Shown one piece after another: positions 1 to 13,400 of a stretch of 64,000 nucleotides of DNA. Origin of the DNA: Manduca sexta (taxonomy: Eukaryota > Arthropoda > Insecta > Lepidoptera > Sphingidae); NCBI RefSeq assembly GCF_014839805.1, contig NC_051120.1, forward strand, positions 10,974,001 to 11,038,000, in the 5' to 3' direction. Each line of letters starts with the position of its first letter. The stretch's first letter is position 1. A program made the position numbers and the translations under genes. The notes under the pieces are model-generated. The model saw nothing but the letters and a program-made list of their open reading frames with translations. It made no database searches and was not told where the DNA came from.

Positions 1-1257
1 ATCCGGGTTATTTTATTGACTTATTTTGTGTTTTGAGGTTTTTGACTGAAAGTACATTTAAGACTATCTATCCTTTTGCAAATGCCCTGCCTTGCTAAAT
101 TTCGAAAAGTTTATAAACGATTTCGTAAACTAACGCAACTGCAATATGTTAGTCTAATTCTTGAACTGCATCAACGTCAGGTTCTATGTGAAAAAAGGAA
201 AAAAAATATACTATCAGCATACCAGAGGAATTACTCAATCATTCCCAACAATTAAGGTAGAAAGAAGGTCGTTTCTTGAAGGTTTCTAAATCATAACAGT
301 TTGAAAATACCACCGTTTACCGCTTTACTAAGCCTTGTTTACAAACAAATTCCTAATCTATGAAAACCTATAAAACTTCATTAAAATGGATCAAGGCTGT
401 ACGCTGTAAATTCCTTGTTTTTCTTAACATTACAAAATAAATATGTGCCATAGAATAACACGTTCACAAACGTTTACATCAACATGTTTTTCGTTCCGTC
501 CGTCTGTTTGTTATCACGCTAACTTCTCAATGATCTTATTCATGTTAGCGCTTTGAAGTCGTCGTGTATGTGGCAAATTTTTTTTTGGGACTGAAAAACG
601 TGTTTGTTAAACAAACGCGTGGCCGAAAATATAGCGTCCTGCATGTGTATTTGAAAATTGATATCTATATATATAAAAATGAATTGCTGTTCGTTAGTCT
701 CGCTAAAACTCGAGAACGGCTGAACGGATTTATCTTATCTTGGTCTTGAATTATTCGTGGAGGTCTAGGGAAGTTTTAAAAGGTGAGAAAAATTCGAATA
801 ATTGCCGGGAAAATCCTCAAAACAGCATTTTTCTATTTCCCATACAAACGTTTTCTAACTAATACGTAGAGTCAATTTGAGCTTTATTGCTATTGTATAA
901 AGTTCACTGTTGTCTAAGCAATGTAGGTGTGTTCCTAACATCAAAGCAGTGTGCGTTGGAGCACAGAATATAATAATGTAATGTCGCGTTCTGAAACTCA
1001 ACAAAAGTGATATCGCGGACCCGACTAAATTGAACAGTCACAAAATTTAATATATCATTAGTTATTTGGTTGGCTTCACGATATTATTTCTTTTGTTTTA
1101 CTTTAAAATGCATGTTTTCGTTATGGACAATTTTTGAGCTACTTTTGCATATCTATACTTATAATAAATCTGTAGAGAGGTCAATTCTGTACATGAAATA
1201 CTTATATTTCCAAAATAACTGGGGGTGATTAGGGATCGATACTGATGCCAAAAATGC

Positions 1258-1658
1258 AATTAGTAAATTTTTTGTCTGTCTGTCTGTCTGTATAACCGTT
1301 ATAGAAACAAAAACTACTCGACGGATTTTAACTTAACTTGGTACAATTATTTTTCATACTCCTGAGCTGGTTATAGTATACTTTTCATCACGCTACAATT
1401 AATAGGAGCATAGCAGTGATGGAAAATGTTGGGAAAACGGGAGAAGTTACTCCATTTTTAAGCTTCCGTCATTTCGTGTGCAACCTTAATGGTTAAAAGT
1501 TCCTTCGATTTCACCAGGATCCCATCATCAGACCCTGACCGGACAATCGGACCACCTGCATACCACCATAAATTAAAAAAACATCCCGACAAATTGAGCA
1601 CCTCCTCCATTTTTGAAACCCGAAATCCACGCGGGCGAAGCTGCGGGCGGAAGCTAGT
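1258..1658 (-). repeat. Dispersed transposon fragment ending in the CTAGC/CCGCCCGC motif
   Basis: One end is a run of TCTG repeats, the other is a GC-rich terminus whose reverse complement begins CTAGCTTCCGCCCGC. This closely resembles the start of the element at 25950, so both belong to one dispersed family or share a terminal module. A short related terminus appears at about 62210-62240. Class is uncertain (LINE-like or Helitron-like). Confidence 0.5.
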
Positions 1659-4531
1659 TATAAATACATATTTAAATAGACCGAGTTATGAATTGTCATG
1701 GTTTTTGAGAGGGTTGCGCACTCGTATGGGAATTAAAAATGTATTAATTGCCTATTTTGCGAAGATATGAATGAATTGTATAATGCTATTTTTCTTTGTA
1801 TGATGGACTGTAATTAGTGCCTTAAACTGATTTTGAAAAGAACAACAGTTTTCTTGCACAAATTTCTCTGGTGAGAACTGCTTTCCGAACTGATGGTAGA
1901 GTTAATATTGACGGAATCTAAATAATGTATAACATTTTACAGGTTCAATTAAATCATTTAATTACATGAAAACGCTTTAAAATGATTCGACAATATACTA
2001 CATTATTTAGTTTGTCCGATGATTTCGACAAGGCAGTAGTTGTAATTAAACTTTCTCTGCGAAAACAAAAAAGTATAGCTTCCGTGGCACAGGGGATAAA
2101 TTAAATGAGAAGCAAAGGACCACATGTTCAATTCGTAGCATTTCCCCGCATACATAAAAACAATTGTGTGATTCCCAAATATTAATTTAAAGTCGATGCA
2201 TATAGCCCGATAGTCAAGAAGTAAGATTGTAGATCAGTATATTTTCAAGAGCACGCCACGCTTTAGTATTTTTATTTACCATAATATAAGCGGCTACATT
2301 AGTTATAAAACGATCCCGCTTTTATGTATAACTAGATTAATTTAATATCATTTATATATTTATATAACATCAGTTATATCTTGTATATCTACCAAGATTT
2401 TTATCAATAGATAATATTCAACAACTTCCCAAAATTCATTCACATTTTTCAAACGCATACCAACGTTCACAAGCTACTATATTTATATTTCATTCATGTT
2501 TCACGCAACAGCAGTAAAATTGAACACTGATGACGTCATTCCCCACTTGATTCGATTCAAGGCGTATTTTACTCTTGACAATCGATTTCATTGGGTATGC
2601 TGATGGATTCGCTTCAACAATAATCGTTTACATTCGTTGAAGGCTTGTATTGTTAACAAATTGTTTGTTACTTACCTAAAGGTTACCTTTCTATATTTAT
2701 ACATCATTCATGTGAAATACTGATAAAACATTGAACGGTTTCGTAGTTAATGAATTCAAAATAATCGATTACAATTTGCCGCATATAATCGATATGATTA
2801 TGTTCAAGGAAGTACAGAAGATTGGAAGTAAAAGAGAAATGCTATGTGTAGTGTAGTATATGCTACTAAAATTAGTGTTGTAATATCGTTAACTTATCCA
2901 AAATTTAATATTTATGAGGTTTAAATTTTTTTATAAAAAATATAATTCAATAATATCGACACATTATTTTCATTAAATTTAACCAGTGTATAGTATTTAT
3001 ACGCTTACTTCATATTGCAATAAAATTATATTAAACTTCATTCGAAAGCCAGACAGATCAGTGCAAGGTTGCAATACATATTTCCAGTTTGCTCGTAAGG
3101 CATTAATCGAATAGATTACTACATCGAATCAGTATGAAATTAATTGCACTAAACGTCATTACGCTAAGCGAATATGCTGCACCAAGTTTATAATCTAATC
3201 CAGTAATACAACTACAGAGGTGGTCTAGAAATACTTTGTATTATTCCGGATGTATTCTATAAATACACAGTTTTAATTCTTAATTGAAGTCATCATAGAT
3301 ATCCGATACTAATACAGAAATCTTACAACATGATTTCTTATGTTTACGCGTATGTTAGACATTGAAATAAAACTATTTTTCGGACGTCCAACTCTTCAGT
3401 ACAAGTGACTATAAAGACTGCAGTCTTCGAAACTTCAGGAGAAAATTACAATATAAAAAACCGCGATAAAAGCCGACAAATAGTTTTATTTCAAGTATTA
3501 TGTCGACAAAATTCATTAGTAATTTTGCAAACTCAACTTGTCGATAGATATTTGCATTTACTAAAATATCGATTACCACAATATATCCATTAAATATAAT
3601 GCGTCTAACAGTTAACATAACCACACATACCGAAGGCAACAAACCGTCTTCTAAAAATAGTTTCCATTCATAAACCAAACAGTAGCGCAATGTTCAATCG
3701 ACAGAGTTTCAGAATGTATCAACATTCAACACAGAATTTATTACTAGCAAAATTTTATGTTACGTTCTGAAACTGAGTTTTTAAACTTTTACACAATGAA
3801 ATGGTTAATGAATAAAATTATGTGACAATGCTTAGTAAAGATGCTATCAAACATGATTCATTCGCTTGTAGATGTCGTGGGGATGCGCACGCGTTGCGTC
3901 GTCGTATCGACCGAACTTTTGGTAGATCAGGCAACTTGTCCACTCCGCTCAAGCCACGACTCCTAGGTTAATTTGTGGGCATTTATAGTCTACTAATATT
4001 AGTGTGTTTAGTAAGACTGTTATGCTAACATCATTCTCATTTTCGGATTTCATCTCCATCTCAGATCCAGTAAGTTTAATTGACTATTTTTTGTTCAGCA
4101 TCAGACCGGAGCTGTAAGTGTGGATTTTTAGGGATTCTCTTGAATACCCACCGCGAGAAATATATACGCCATTTAACGTAACCGAATCATTAATATGAAA
4201 CCAAATAACCTTAACAGATTCCCATAACGATCCCCTCGTTTACCAACACCCGCATAATGTGAAATTACAGCTGGCTATAAAACATCGCGGGAGGGCATAC
4301 ACCAAAACTAACTTAATAAATAAAACAATTGAGTAAGCTCCCAATAGGTTCGCGTTTACAATCAAGCTATTATAAACTTTAATATTATTAATTCTCAGTC
4401 AGTGTAATTCATGGTATTACGAGAATGAACATTTCACGACTGCCAGTGATTGGATGTGCAGTACGACTACCGTTCAGAGATATCGGATTCAATTTCTCAG
4501 TTGAGCAAAATGATATTGGATTTTCTGTTCC

Positions 4532-4690
4532 CTATCAGCTCGGAATTTGAAATTTCTGCCCGATATAACAACATGCTGACCCCCTATCACATCATGGCAC
4601 GGAACACATGGCGAAAATGAGGTGCACTGGTTGTGTCACTGCCTACCTCTTCAGGGATAAAATGGGTGAGTGTATGTGTGTGTGTGTCAG
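4532..4690 (+). repeat. 5'-truncated tRNA-derived SINE copy
   Basis: Matches the body and 3' half of the full SINE at 27006: the CCCGATAT block, the CCCTATCACATCATGG block, and the tail with GGGATAAAATG followed by GTGT repeats. The tRNA-like head is absent or too diverged to recognise. Confidence 0.65.
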
Positions 4691-5346
4691 GATATCGCAG
4701 TGCATTGTCAAGCTGTGGTTTGTAATTGTTGTGGGTAGTATGTATTGCTACTGTGAGGAAATCGTGGCCAATACCTATCGGCGAGTGCGTAGGCTACATT
4801 AAAAAAGGTTGTATATTCGTTTTTAGACGAAGTAAACTTGTAAGTACTTTTTCTACAAAATACCTACTAAGTAGACAGTAGTTTTTAGAGTAGCACTTTA
4901 AATTCGATTATTAAATTGTTGTACATGTATATCAAAGTATAAGTACGCTGCCAAATAAATATTATTTATATATTTATCTTTGCGTGTTATAGTGAATGAA
5001 GGTACAAGCTTTTCGGAAATAGCCGACGATATGTAATATTGACATAAATAAGGGAGACGAGATCAATGAAAAGAGTTTTTATCATACATACCCTACAGGA
5101 TTACATTATATTAGACTCACAATACATTTTTAAATAACAGTCATTATTTTCAATAACCGTGTAACGTAAACTGACTTCACGCAATCAAGAATAAACAGGA
5201 AACCGCTTTAATTAACCACACCAGCTTTACGTCTTATCAAAGTATGAACAAATATTGTTATTTTTGGCCATTAGTTACGGTTAAATGGCATCCAATGACA
5301 CAAATAATAATATACAAGTTTGTTTCAATAATTTTAATAATACAAA

Positions 5347-5520
5347 CATAACACACTTCACGCCTATACTCCCCAAGGGATAGGCAGAGGAGCAACAATT
5401 TTTCGAGTGTGTGTGCTGTCCCATGATGACATAGGAGGCGACCCTATCGCCATATTAGACACAAATTTCCGACTCTGGGCCGATACCAATAAGCATTAAT
5501 TTACGCCCTAATATCTGAAG
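5347..5520 (-). repeat. Truncated SINE copy, reverse orientation
   Basis: Reverse complement of the same SINE body as at 27006: the tail appears as CACGCCTATACTCCCCAAGG and the interior as the CCCATGATG and CTCTGGGCCGATA blocks. The tRNA-like head is missing. Confidence 0.65.
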
Positions 5521-5808
5521 GGTTAGCCAGTTAATAACACCCTTTCTACACCAGAGTATTAAGGTGTTAATTTATGTATGTACGTAATTAACAACTTGGG
5601 ACGTAAGAAACTAATCATTGAACAAACAAGACCTCCCAAGTTATCCGTTATCTTAACTGATAAACGATCCTGAAGCAGTTTCGACATCCTTTTGAAAAAC
5701 ATCTTTGGTGTATTCTACGCTTAGAAGTTAGAAAAGGCCAATGAATACAGAATAAGAAAAAAAAAATATTTTATAAATTAAACATACCTACACTGTAGTG
5801 TTGTATGT

Positions 5809-5882
5809 CTCAGGAAAAGTGGGTGCCTTGGTTAGGCCTCTGCATACCCCTTCGGGGATAAATGCGTGATATTGTGTGTGTG
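5809..5882 (+). repeat. SINE 3'-tail fragment
   Basis: Short copy of the SINE 3' end (AAAAGTGGGTGCC, then CCCCTTCGGGGATAAATGCG), ending in a GTGTGT run. About 290 bases from the reverse-oriented copy at 5347-5520. Confidence 0.6.
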
Positions 5883-6538
5883 TGTGTTTATATAGCTATG
5901 ACGCTAGACGCTTCATATCACGCGAACACGTTTTATCCGTTAAAAAAGACGTGCTTGAACCTGTAATATGAACTAAAACAAAAAGCTCTAAATGAAAACA
6001 TTATCGCGTCACGTTTCATGACATAACTCGAACCACTGATGGTTATTAACATCCGATGTCTCAAGGTGACGAGACCAGGACACCACTGTGTATTCATTTG
6101 TAATTCAAAGTAATTGTTATTGTAAGTAACGCCGTTTGGAGACCAAGAGCCAAACTTAGTTCGCACAGTTGAGATTTTACAATTGTGGGTAGACCGGGCA
6201 CTGTGTAGGTAAGCTAATATTGTATACCTCAGCTGGGACATTATTGTCTATGGTTTAAACTCGCAACGCGGCCTCGTTTCGATATCTTCGTGAATGGAGT
6301 GTTCAGTGGTATCCTGTATGCCAATTTTGTCTAAAACGCGACGCGGTGCGTTACGTTCTTTTTACGTGTCAAAATAAGGTAGCCGTGTGACTTGACCTAA
6401 CTTGATTAGTTTTTGGCTAGCAGCCGGTGTTATGGGGAGACGTAGTTTACCAACAGACGAGCGACATACTCATCGTGTTATTTAATTGTACGAAATGAAG
6501 ACTCAGAAATAATTATTTACTTCAAGTAAATACATATT

Positions 6539-6690
6539 TTTAACCGACTTCGAAAAAGGAAGAAGTTCTCAAATCGACTGTTTTTTTTTTATGTTTGTTA
6601 ACTTTTGACTGGGTGTACCAATTTTGATGATTCTTTTTTTTTAGCAGTGTACTAGCAATTTTAATAAGTCACCGACTGCAAAATTGGTAA
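6539..6690 (+). repeat. Dispersed lepidopteran repeat fragment
   Basis: Begins TTAACCGACTTCGAAAAAGG and includes a T-run and the phrase AACTTTTGACTGGGTGTACC, which I recognise as a common lepidopteran transposon fragment. No coding content seen. Confidence 0.45.
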
Positions 6691-7119
6691 CCAGTATGTG
6701 GGTAGATAATGTTAAATTATTCTTTGGTTTTTGAAGGCGGTATTATATTTCATTAAAAAGTTTTTGTTTGTATGCTTTTTAAAAAATATAACACATTTTC
6801 AACCAATTAATTTAATCCGTTACATTAATCTCAAACTTGAAACGTCTAAAACTCAAAAAGACGAGTCCAAAATCGCCCAACGTATTCCCCTGTTAATACC
6901 TTTTTAACATTAAACGCGCCATGTCTGTATGAATGGGCGACAGACTTGCCTCATCGCTTCGTAGTTATTGGATTCAATTGATTGAACTAATAACTGTCTC
7001 GGCTCGCTATGACCAATGGATCATGTTATGTTAATGATTGATGAATGCTTACACTAAGTTAGCGTTATTGTAAATTCGGTTATAAACAGTTGTAGCATCA
7101 CCTAGAACTTAGGATAAGA

Positions 7120-7215
7120 GTCTTGCACACACACATACACAAACTCCTTTAATCCTCAAAGAGGTAGGCAGAGATGCACCTACTGCACCCAATTCACTGT
7201 GTGTCCTCCGTCACA
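7120..7215 (-). repeat. SINE 3'-tail fragment, reverse orientation
   Basis: A CACACACATACACA run followed by AATCCTCAAAGAGGTAGGCAGAG, the reverse complement of the SINE tail seen in full at 27230-27268. Diverged and short. Confidence 0.5.
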
Positions 7216-7261
7216 TGACTTGTTGAAGGGCGAGCTTATTTTTATTTATTTATTTATAAGT

Positions 7262-7388
7262 AAATGAAATTTGAGAGTCGCCGGAGTCCGATGGATGAGG
7301 GCGGTCCAGAACCGGTCCCTATGGCGTTCAATGGGGAAGGCCTATGTCCAGCAGTGGACGATTCCCAGCTGAAATAATGATGATGAAA
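7262..7388 (+). repeat. 3' end of a LINE (RTE-like), with ATGATG tail
   Basis: Contains GGAAGGCCTATGTCCAGCAG and GTGGACGATTCCCAGCTGAA followed by an ATGATGATG tail. This is the typical 3' terminus of RTE-type LINEs in Lepidoptera. Only the tail is present, as expected for a 5'-truncated retroposed copy. Confidence 0.6.
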
Positions 7389-7800
7389 AAAAATTATGTT
7401 CTTACATACAATGCCTTACAAAACTACTTACGCAGTTTGTCTACAAGAACATAACGAGCCTCTAACTTATTATAACATTATCATTATCGCCATATCAGGA
7501 ACATATTCGAAACTCCTGACTGATAATAAGCAGAAAAAAAATCACCAAAATTCTGGCAAGGAAAATTGCGCTTGCTATAGTAAAAAAGATCTCATAACTC
7601 AGTAATTCCCCTAGCTGTCCTTCAAACCGCAACATCGCTTACACGAAGCTAATTGGCGGTGTAAACAAACGATATAATTGTTAAAACATCGGAAACATAA
7701 TTATAATTGTTGAGCATAACACGCGCCATGATTACTGAACTTAAACATGAGGTAGTTATACTGTTATTATAGACAAATCACGGTGCCAACTACTATGCCC

Positions 7801-8070
7801 GTCATGAAATATAAAATCGACTTTCATGTAAATAGCCCTAAAGTCTTAATCGATAAAGAGCCGACTTAAAGATAGAGAGAGAATACAATTATCTTTACCA
7901 CTACTTAAGTTAACCTAAGTATAATAGTTACAGCTCGTCATGAAATATAGTATCAACTATCAAATGAATAGACCTAAAGTGAAAACCGAAATGATGACTT
8001 AAGGCAAGCGAGAGAGAATACAATTACCTCAATCACTACTTAAATTAATCAAGTACAACATTAATGATAT
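7801..8070. repeat. Diverged two-copy tandem duplication, about 136-bp period
   Basis: GTCATGAAATATA at 7801 recurs at 7937, followed in both copies by similar blocks (CCTAAAGT, then GAGAGAATACAATTA, then CACTACTTAA). The copies differ by many substitutions and small indels, so the duplication is old. It lies just downstream (on the minus strand) of the candidate exon at 8086-8145. Confidence 0.6.
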
Positions 8071-8085
8071 CTTAATGAAACTCAC

Positions 8086-8145
8086 CATCAAATTGTCCAC
8101 AGAATTGTATCCGCATATCACGTAACCCATCACGCGATTCGCCAT
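8086..8145 (-). CDS. Candidate alternative first coding exon (possibly loco)
   Basis: On the minus strand an ATG in a good context (ATCACCATGG) opens a 20-codon frame, MANRVMGYVICGYNSVDNLM, which runs directly into a strong splice donor GTGAGT, leaving phase 0. It lies about 12 kb downstream of loco exon 3 on the same strand and is preceded by a GC-rich stretch at 8330-8480 unlike the surrounding AT-rich DNA. Drosophila loco is known to have alternative 5' exons, so this may start a shorter isoform. I do not recognise the peptide, and no acceptor partner lies in the window. It could also be the first exon of a different gene or chance. Confidence 0.35.
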
Positions 8146-8329
8146 GGTGATCAATAATCATCACTCATGAGCAATCAACACCACTTCCTTACACCAACTA
8201 TCACTACAAACACTTCTAACTCCCAAATATGTAAAAAAAAAATCGCACTTACAACAGTGACAATTAGAATTGTGTTAATTGTTGCTATTTTTACATCACT
8301 CGCGTGCACTGTAATATCACACGTATCGC

Positions 8330-8480
8330 GTTGACATAAGATTCAAATTTGGCCATGTGTTTGCGTGAGGTCGGGGCGCGTCAGTCGTCGACCGTGGTTG
8401 GTGGATGACTGAGCCGTGGTGCCGTGGAGGGAGGGCATCCCGAGTTCCCACACGCGTCTCTGGACTTGAGATGCATTCGA
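8330..8480 (-). promoter_or_regulatory. Possible promoter / 5'UTR for the exon at 8086-8145
   Basis: A locally GC-rich block in AT-rich surroundings, with an initiator-like GCTCAGTCATCC on the minus strand at about 8400-8412, roughly 260 bases upstream of the candidate ATG. No TATA box is evident. The assignment rests only on composition and position. Confidence 0.25.
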
Positions 8481-10200
8481 GGTTCGAGATTACGATGGAA
8501 TCTAATTAGAACTCCATTAGAAATTTACTTTTTTTGTTTTTAATACAAGACATTACACTCGAGTGAAGAATACTATTATCCTTCTATTTGGTACGATGTT
8601 TGGATATTAGATAAACGTAAACGTAGGTGATACGTACAAAGCGCTTAATGAATAAAAGTACAGATAAACCAAGTTCTGGATTACCAAACTTCATAATAGT
8701 TTAAATGGGAAAATTGCAAAATTGTATATCTTTTTTTAATATAGCATATAACATTTAAAAAAAAACGTGAATGTATTATCGAGCAGCGGGATCGATGAGG
8801 GAAAACTAGTATAAATAAGTATATGTTTTTTAATTACTTGCGTCAATGGCCGACTTGGGTATATTGATAAATATAGAACATCATATTTGCAGTTTTACCT
8901 TATGTATACATACTTATTAATCAACGACACAAAGGTTAAACTTCAGGTTAATTATTATCATAACTTAATAGTATGTAAATTGACAGGAAAACATTGTTTA
9001 AATATTTTATACGGAAAATAAATCATTACATTGTAGCTTAGATTCAAATTTTGAAATGTAAAACTAATCCAACAGAATCCACTAGTACTTACACTAAAAA
9101 AAAAACACATTACTATCCCATAATCTATGGTCAAGACCTATGTAACCCAGTAATGGACAGTCGAGTAACAGATAACCATTCCAATGAATCGGTACATTTT
9201 ATAGCACAAGGACTCGATTCCGAACATTCAAAAAAAGAACACAACTGTGCCCATTCATCGAGTCGCGCGTTTCAGATAACACCGCGACTTGACCTCAGCC
9301 GTATCAGATACACCCCGCTCGAAAAGAGGACGAGATTCGGTGCAACCTTGTCGAGAACGGAAGACGTCTCCTCAGACGACAAATTATTGTTACTGGGTGC
9401 ATTGTATTTTACCAGACTATATTTAAGAAAGAAACATAATACTGGCCGCTGAGTTCAGACTATTTAAAATTCGAATTCGTTTTTGGATATCGATAGTATG
9501 TCATACTTTGCATAAAAAAAATATCATCAATAACGAACCCAGTTATTTTTCTAACCAACATAATAGAAATTTTTTTTTTTAACGCACAATTCAAAAGAAT
9601 TCCGTGCTGAAATGAATTTCATTTTAACCTCATTATGGTAATTTAAATCTTCCAAGTCGTAGATATAAGTTACAAAGAGCGTCGCAGGAATACATTCACG
9701 TACCAAAACATATGAATTAAATTAAGTCTGCATAGTTTGGCGGCACTTTTTTCATAAGCCAAACATTCGCTCATAGAATTTCAATTAGTTCAAAACTCTG
9801 GCGCCACACATTGTTTTCGTTAACTAGATATTACTGAATATCATAGATTAGTCTAAATTCAAATTGTATATTTTCTTTTTCGTAATCAAAATCTCTTCAT
9901 AAACTTATGTAACCTTAGACAAGATTACTCTAGAAATACCAACGTCTACTATATGATTTGTTTGTTTATGAATGCATTCCGTTACTCGCGCTTCTCATAA
10001 AGCGAAATTCCACGTTTCAAAACAAAACTATCTCTATTCTAAATCAACAAAAAGGTGCAAAGGCTGAAACACCCACATCTTTGGCTTCTATTACCATAAA
10101 CAACCCGAAATATAACTTTTATTCGGTTAGCAGACTGGAAAAAGTAGAAAACTCCACAATTGAAGAACTAATAAAAACGATGTAGTTATTAAAAAAGTAA

Positions 10201-10410
10201 ATACATCACGCCTATATTCTCGAAGGGGTGGGTAGGCAGAGGTGCACCCACTTTTCGACTGTGTGTTGCTCGGGCACAAATTTCAGACTCCGGGCTGACA
10301 CTGAGCAGTAGAACCCAGAATCACTTTGCCCGACTCGGGATTCGAACTCAAAACCTCAGAGCAGTGCCGTAATGCTGACGCAATACAATTACGCCACCAA
10401 AGCAGTCTTC
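10201..10410 (-). repeat. tRNA-derived SINE, near full length, reverse orientation
   Basis: Read on the minus strand it has an A-box-like TGGCGTAATTG (10388-10398) and a B-box AGTTCGAATCC (about 10338-10348), then the SINE body with the AGCCCGGAGTCTG block, and a tail matching the copy at 27006. The pol III boxes are in the right order and spacing for a tRNA-derived head. Confidence 0.75.
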
Positions 10411-13400
10411 AAAAACTACAAATTATGTATATTAAATGCCTTATCAGGCCCAAATTAAACACCTTTAAAATACATAATAATAAAGACGATAATCGGATAA
10501 AATTATATGTAAACAAATAGTACCTTTTTTTTTTAATAAAGTCTTTGTTAGAACCTGTCAATCACACTTAATGCAATGGAGATTAATCGGAAACTGGGTG
10601 GGTACTTGTTTTTATTTACTTAATTCCTTTCCTGATAATGATACTAGTATGTTCTTCAAAATAGCTATAAATCATAAAGATGTGAAAATATCTCAAAAGT
10701 ATTGACAATATTTGAGTACGTATAAATCACAAACAAACCAAACGCGAGTCAAATAAACTCTGCACGCATGACCGCCTGATATTCTCATTATTTTATGGCA
10801 ATTGTACATTATGCCAATATTGTCAATATTAACAGACCCGTCATAATCTCCATTAATACGTCACAATTAACAAGCTATAAACTTCCACGCGCGGGAACAG
10901 AACCGATATAATGGGGTCAAGCGGCGTCCTCGCCAGCCCGGCCTCCCGTCCAATAACTCATCCACGCATGCGCCCGTCACAGAACATATCAATAAGGTAT
11001 ATATTCCTACAGTATATCCAGACAGATCCATTGATGCCTGACTCTGTACTTGATATGTCCATCTCGCTCGCTCGATAAATGTGAACTTTCATGATGGAAA
11101 TCGTTTGATTTGTTTATTTCGGTTCGATGTTTGCTCATGAGATTCGCTGATATTTTCCCAACTGGATGAATTGGCTTACGCATGATGGAATATCCGCTAT
11201 ACTAACTCATTCCTCGGTCAGTAAGTATGGTATTACATCCAGTAAGCCAGGCCTGCATAATACTAGCAATCGTTGATAGACACCATTTAGACCAAAATTT
11301 TATTTACCCAACCAGAATGTAAATCTACAATGGAAAGATAATCAGTGATGCATATGGATAAACTTCAAAGAATGAAAAGCAGTTTCAAACAACATTACCT
11401 TTAATAGATACTATTTCGATACTTGGCAATAGGTTATGATTAAGTTGCTATCCTTTTCTGGTTCAATAACATCTACCTTTCAGCCACAAATAGCTAAGTA
11501 AAAGATTAAAATACTGGCACTTAATTATTACGAAAAAGTGCACAGCGAGAACTTAAATATGGAATAGTATTTTCACGCGAACGGAGTTATCAAAACCTCC
11601 TTATAGAAATACAATATCATTTCAAGAAATACCGTTGACTACACAACTCACACACATGAATCTAAACTAAATGATCAAGATCATACAAATGACAAGACGC
11701 AACAAAACGTAAATATTGAGAGAAACTCGTGCGAGGAAAGCAACCGAACGCCGCGTGAATAGATGAAATCCAATAAAAACTGCAAATATCTGTGCATTGT
11801 GCGCGAGCGAAATGTTCCCACGACGGCGACTGACATATAAAATACTAGGTTTTGCTCGCAGTTTCAACCACCTCGGTCGAGCGATCGATGTGCTAAGATC
11901 TCCAAGTCGGTGTTAGTGGGTTACTTTCTCCAGTATCAGGTCGAAGTCTACATGGACTAGTATGCATAGTAAATACAAAAGGCCTGTCCCTTCCATATTA
12001 AGAGACAACACAACCCACCCCTAGAATAAGTAAAAGACCTGAGTCCTGTATTAAAAAAAAAACACCAAAGAACCAGAGACGGTTCTCAATACGTAATCAC
12101 ATTTACATTCAAATGGAAACGGATAATATATCGATGACAAACGTCGAGGCGTCTGGACAGGATCCGGCGCGCGGCAAATAACAATTGGTACAAAATAAAA
12201 CTGAAGTAATAAAGCTTAATGTTCGTGCGAGATGTAATAGCTGTTTAACAGCGGTTTTACAACACACTAAGCAACTCCGCGGCTTGTTGCGGCACACATT
12301 GTTACTGTTGCTATTATAGACAATACATATTTATATTTGGAACTTTTTGTGTACTACCTTAAAAGTAAACAGAAAATGGTTTAAGCAGTGTCTTACTAAG
12401 AACCAGTGGCAAAGGATAAAATTATTCAAAAGGTAACCTGATTAAAAAAATGCCTTAGATAACATATTGCGATTTTAACAGAAAACAAAAACTAATACGA
12501 ACGTAAATAAACCTAAAAGGGAAGCCGGTAGGAATCGGGTTGTATGGACGCTTAGTCACTGAAGAACATAGCGTACCCAGTTTTTTTAAAACTACACGAC
12601 TGCCCACTGGGTCCATACAATTAAGATATCGTAAGTTTTTTTTTTATAAATGCACGGGAATGTGAACCCACTGCACTTGACAGTAAGTGGAGTGTGGTTC
12701 AATTGAAATTTTCCAAAAATGCTGCTGGCGGCAATTGATTCCGTGACCTTGCAGTACGTGGTATAAAATGCCAGTTCATTAACAACAGCCAAATACTCTC
12801 AAAAATCAAAACATCCGTAACTAATGAACTCGTCAAACACCGCGCGGCCTCATTGACTCACTGGTTCTATAAATAGCATGGCCCTTCGAGCATTGATAAG
12901 ATACAACTGGATTACCGCTACGTCGCCTTTGACGTTCCTATCTTAGCTTAGATCTAGATATACTTAGAATTCATGTGATTCTAAAAAATAGTTGTGCATG
13001 TTGTTTGCAAAACAATGTTTTGATAACATTTTGAAAATGTCATTCTGGCTAGCTGACCGTGACAATGATGTGTTTATTTGAAAAAAAAAAAACAAAGTAA
13101 TGTTAGATTTTAATTTCATGTATGCAAACAATGCTAAAATTATTTTCTTATGCCATACCCTTTTTAACAACAGTGACAATCAGGGCTTAGCCAATGCGAG
13201 GCTCTGGGTGAAAGATCTTGGTGAGGATCTGATTGGTGAAGAATGATGCTTTCTCTGCGACTCTTGCAAGCCCGAAGGCACTCGAAGCGCGAGGCCCTGG
13301 ATGATTATCCCATTTGCCACCACGTATGACCTGATATACACTGAATATAGGTATTCATCTAACCATAGGTACTAGGTACGTACACAATACACATAGCCGT

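Larger units (their letters stand above)
1..8085. other. Non-coding, repeat-bearing region (probable loco intron)
   Basis: AT-rich sequence without a convincing exon. Open frames here are short, lack splice partners and have no recognisable protein similarity. It contains several transposon fragments, listed separately. If loco continues leftward out of the window, as its open exon 3 donor implies, this is intron. A GC-richer island at about 3870-3965 could be a regulatory patch or an untranslated exon, but no start codon with a usable downstream donor was found there. Confidence 0.5.

Noticed and set aside
9051..9452. 133-codon plus-strand open frame
   Set aside because: Longest in the left 20 kb but polar and low in complexity, with no recognised similarity, splice signals or GC rise across its full length. 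Probably chance, though its 3' half (RLDLSRIRYTPLEKRTRFG) could be re-examined.
11800..11900. TATAAAA with an initiator-like sequence downstream (possible promoter)
   Set aside because: No downstream exon, start codon with donor, or transcript evidence; single core-promoter matches are common in AT-rich DNA.
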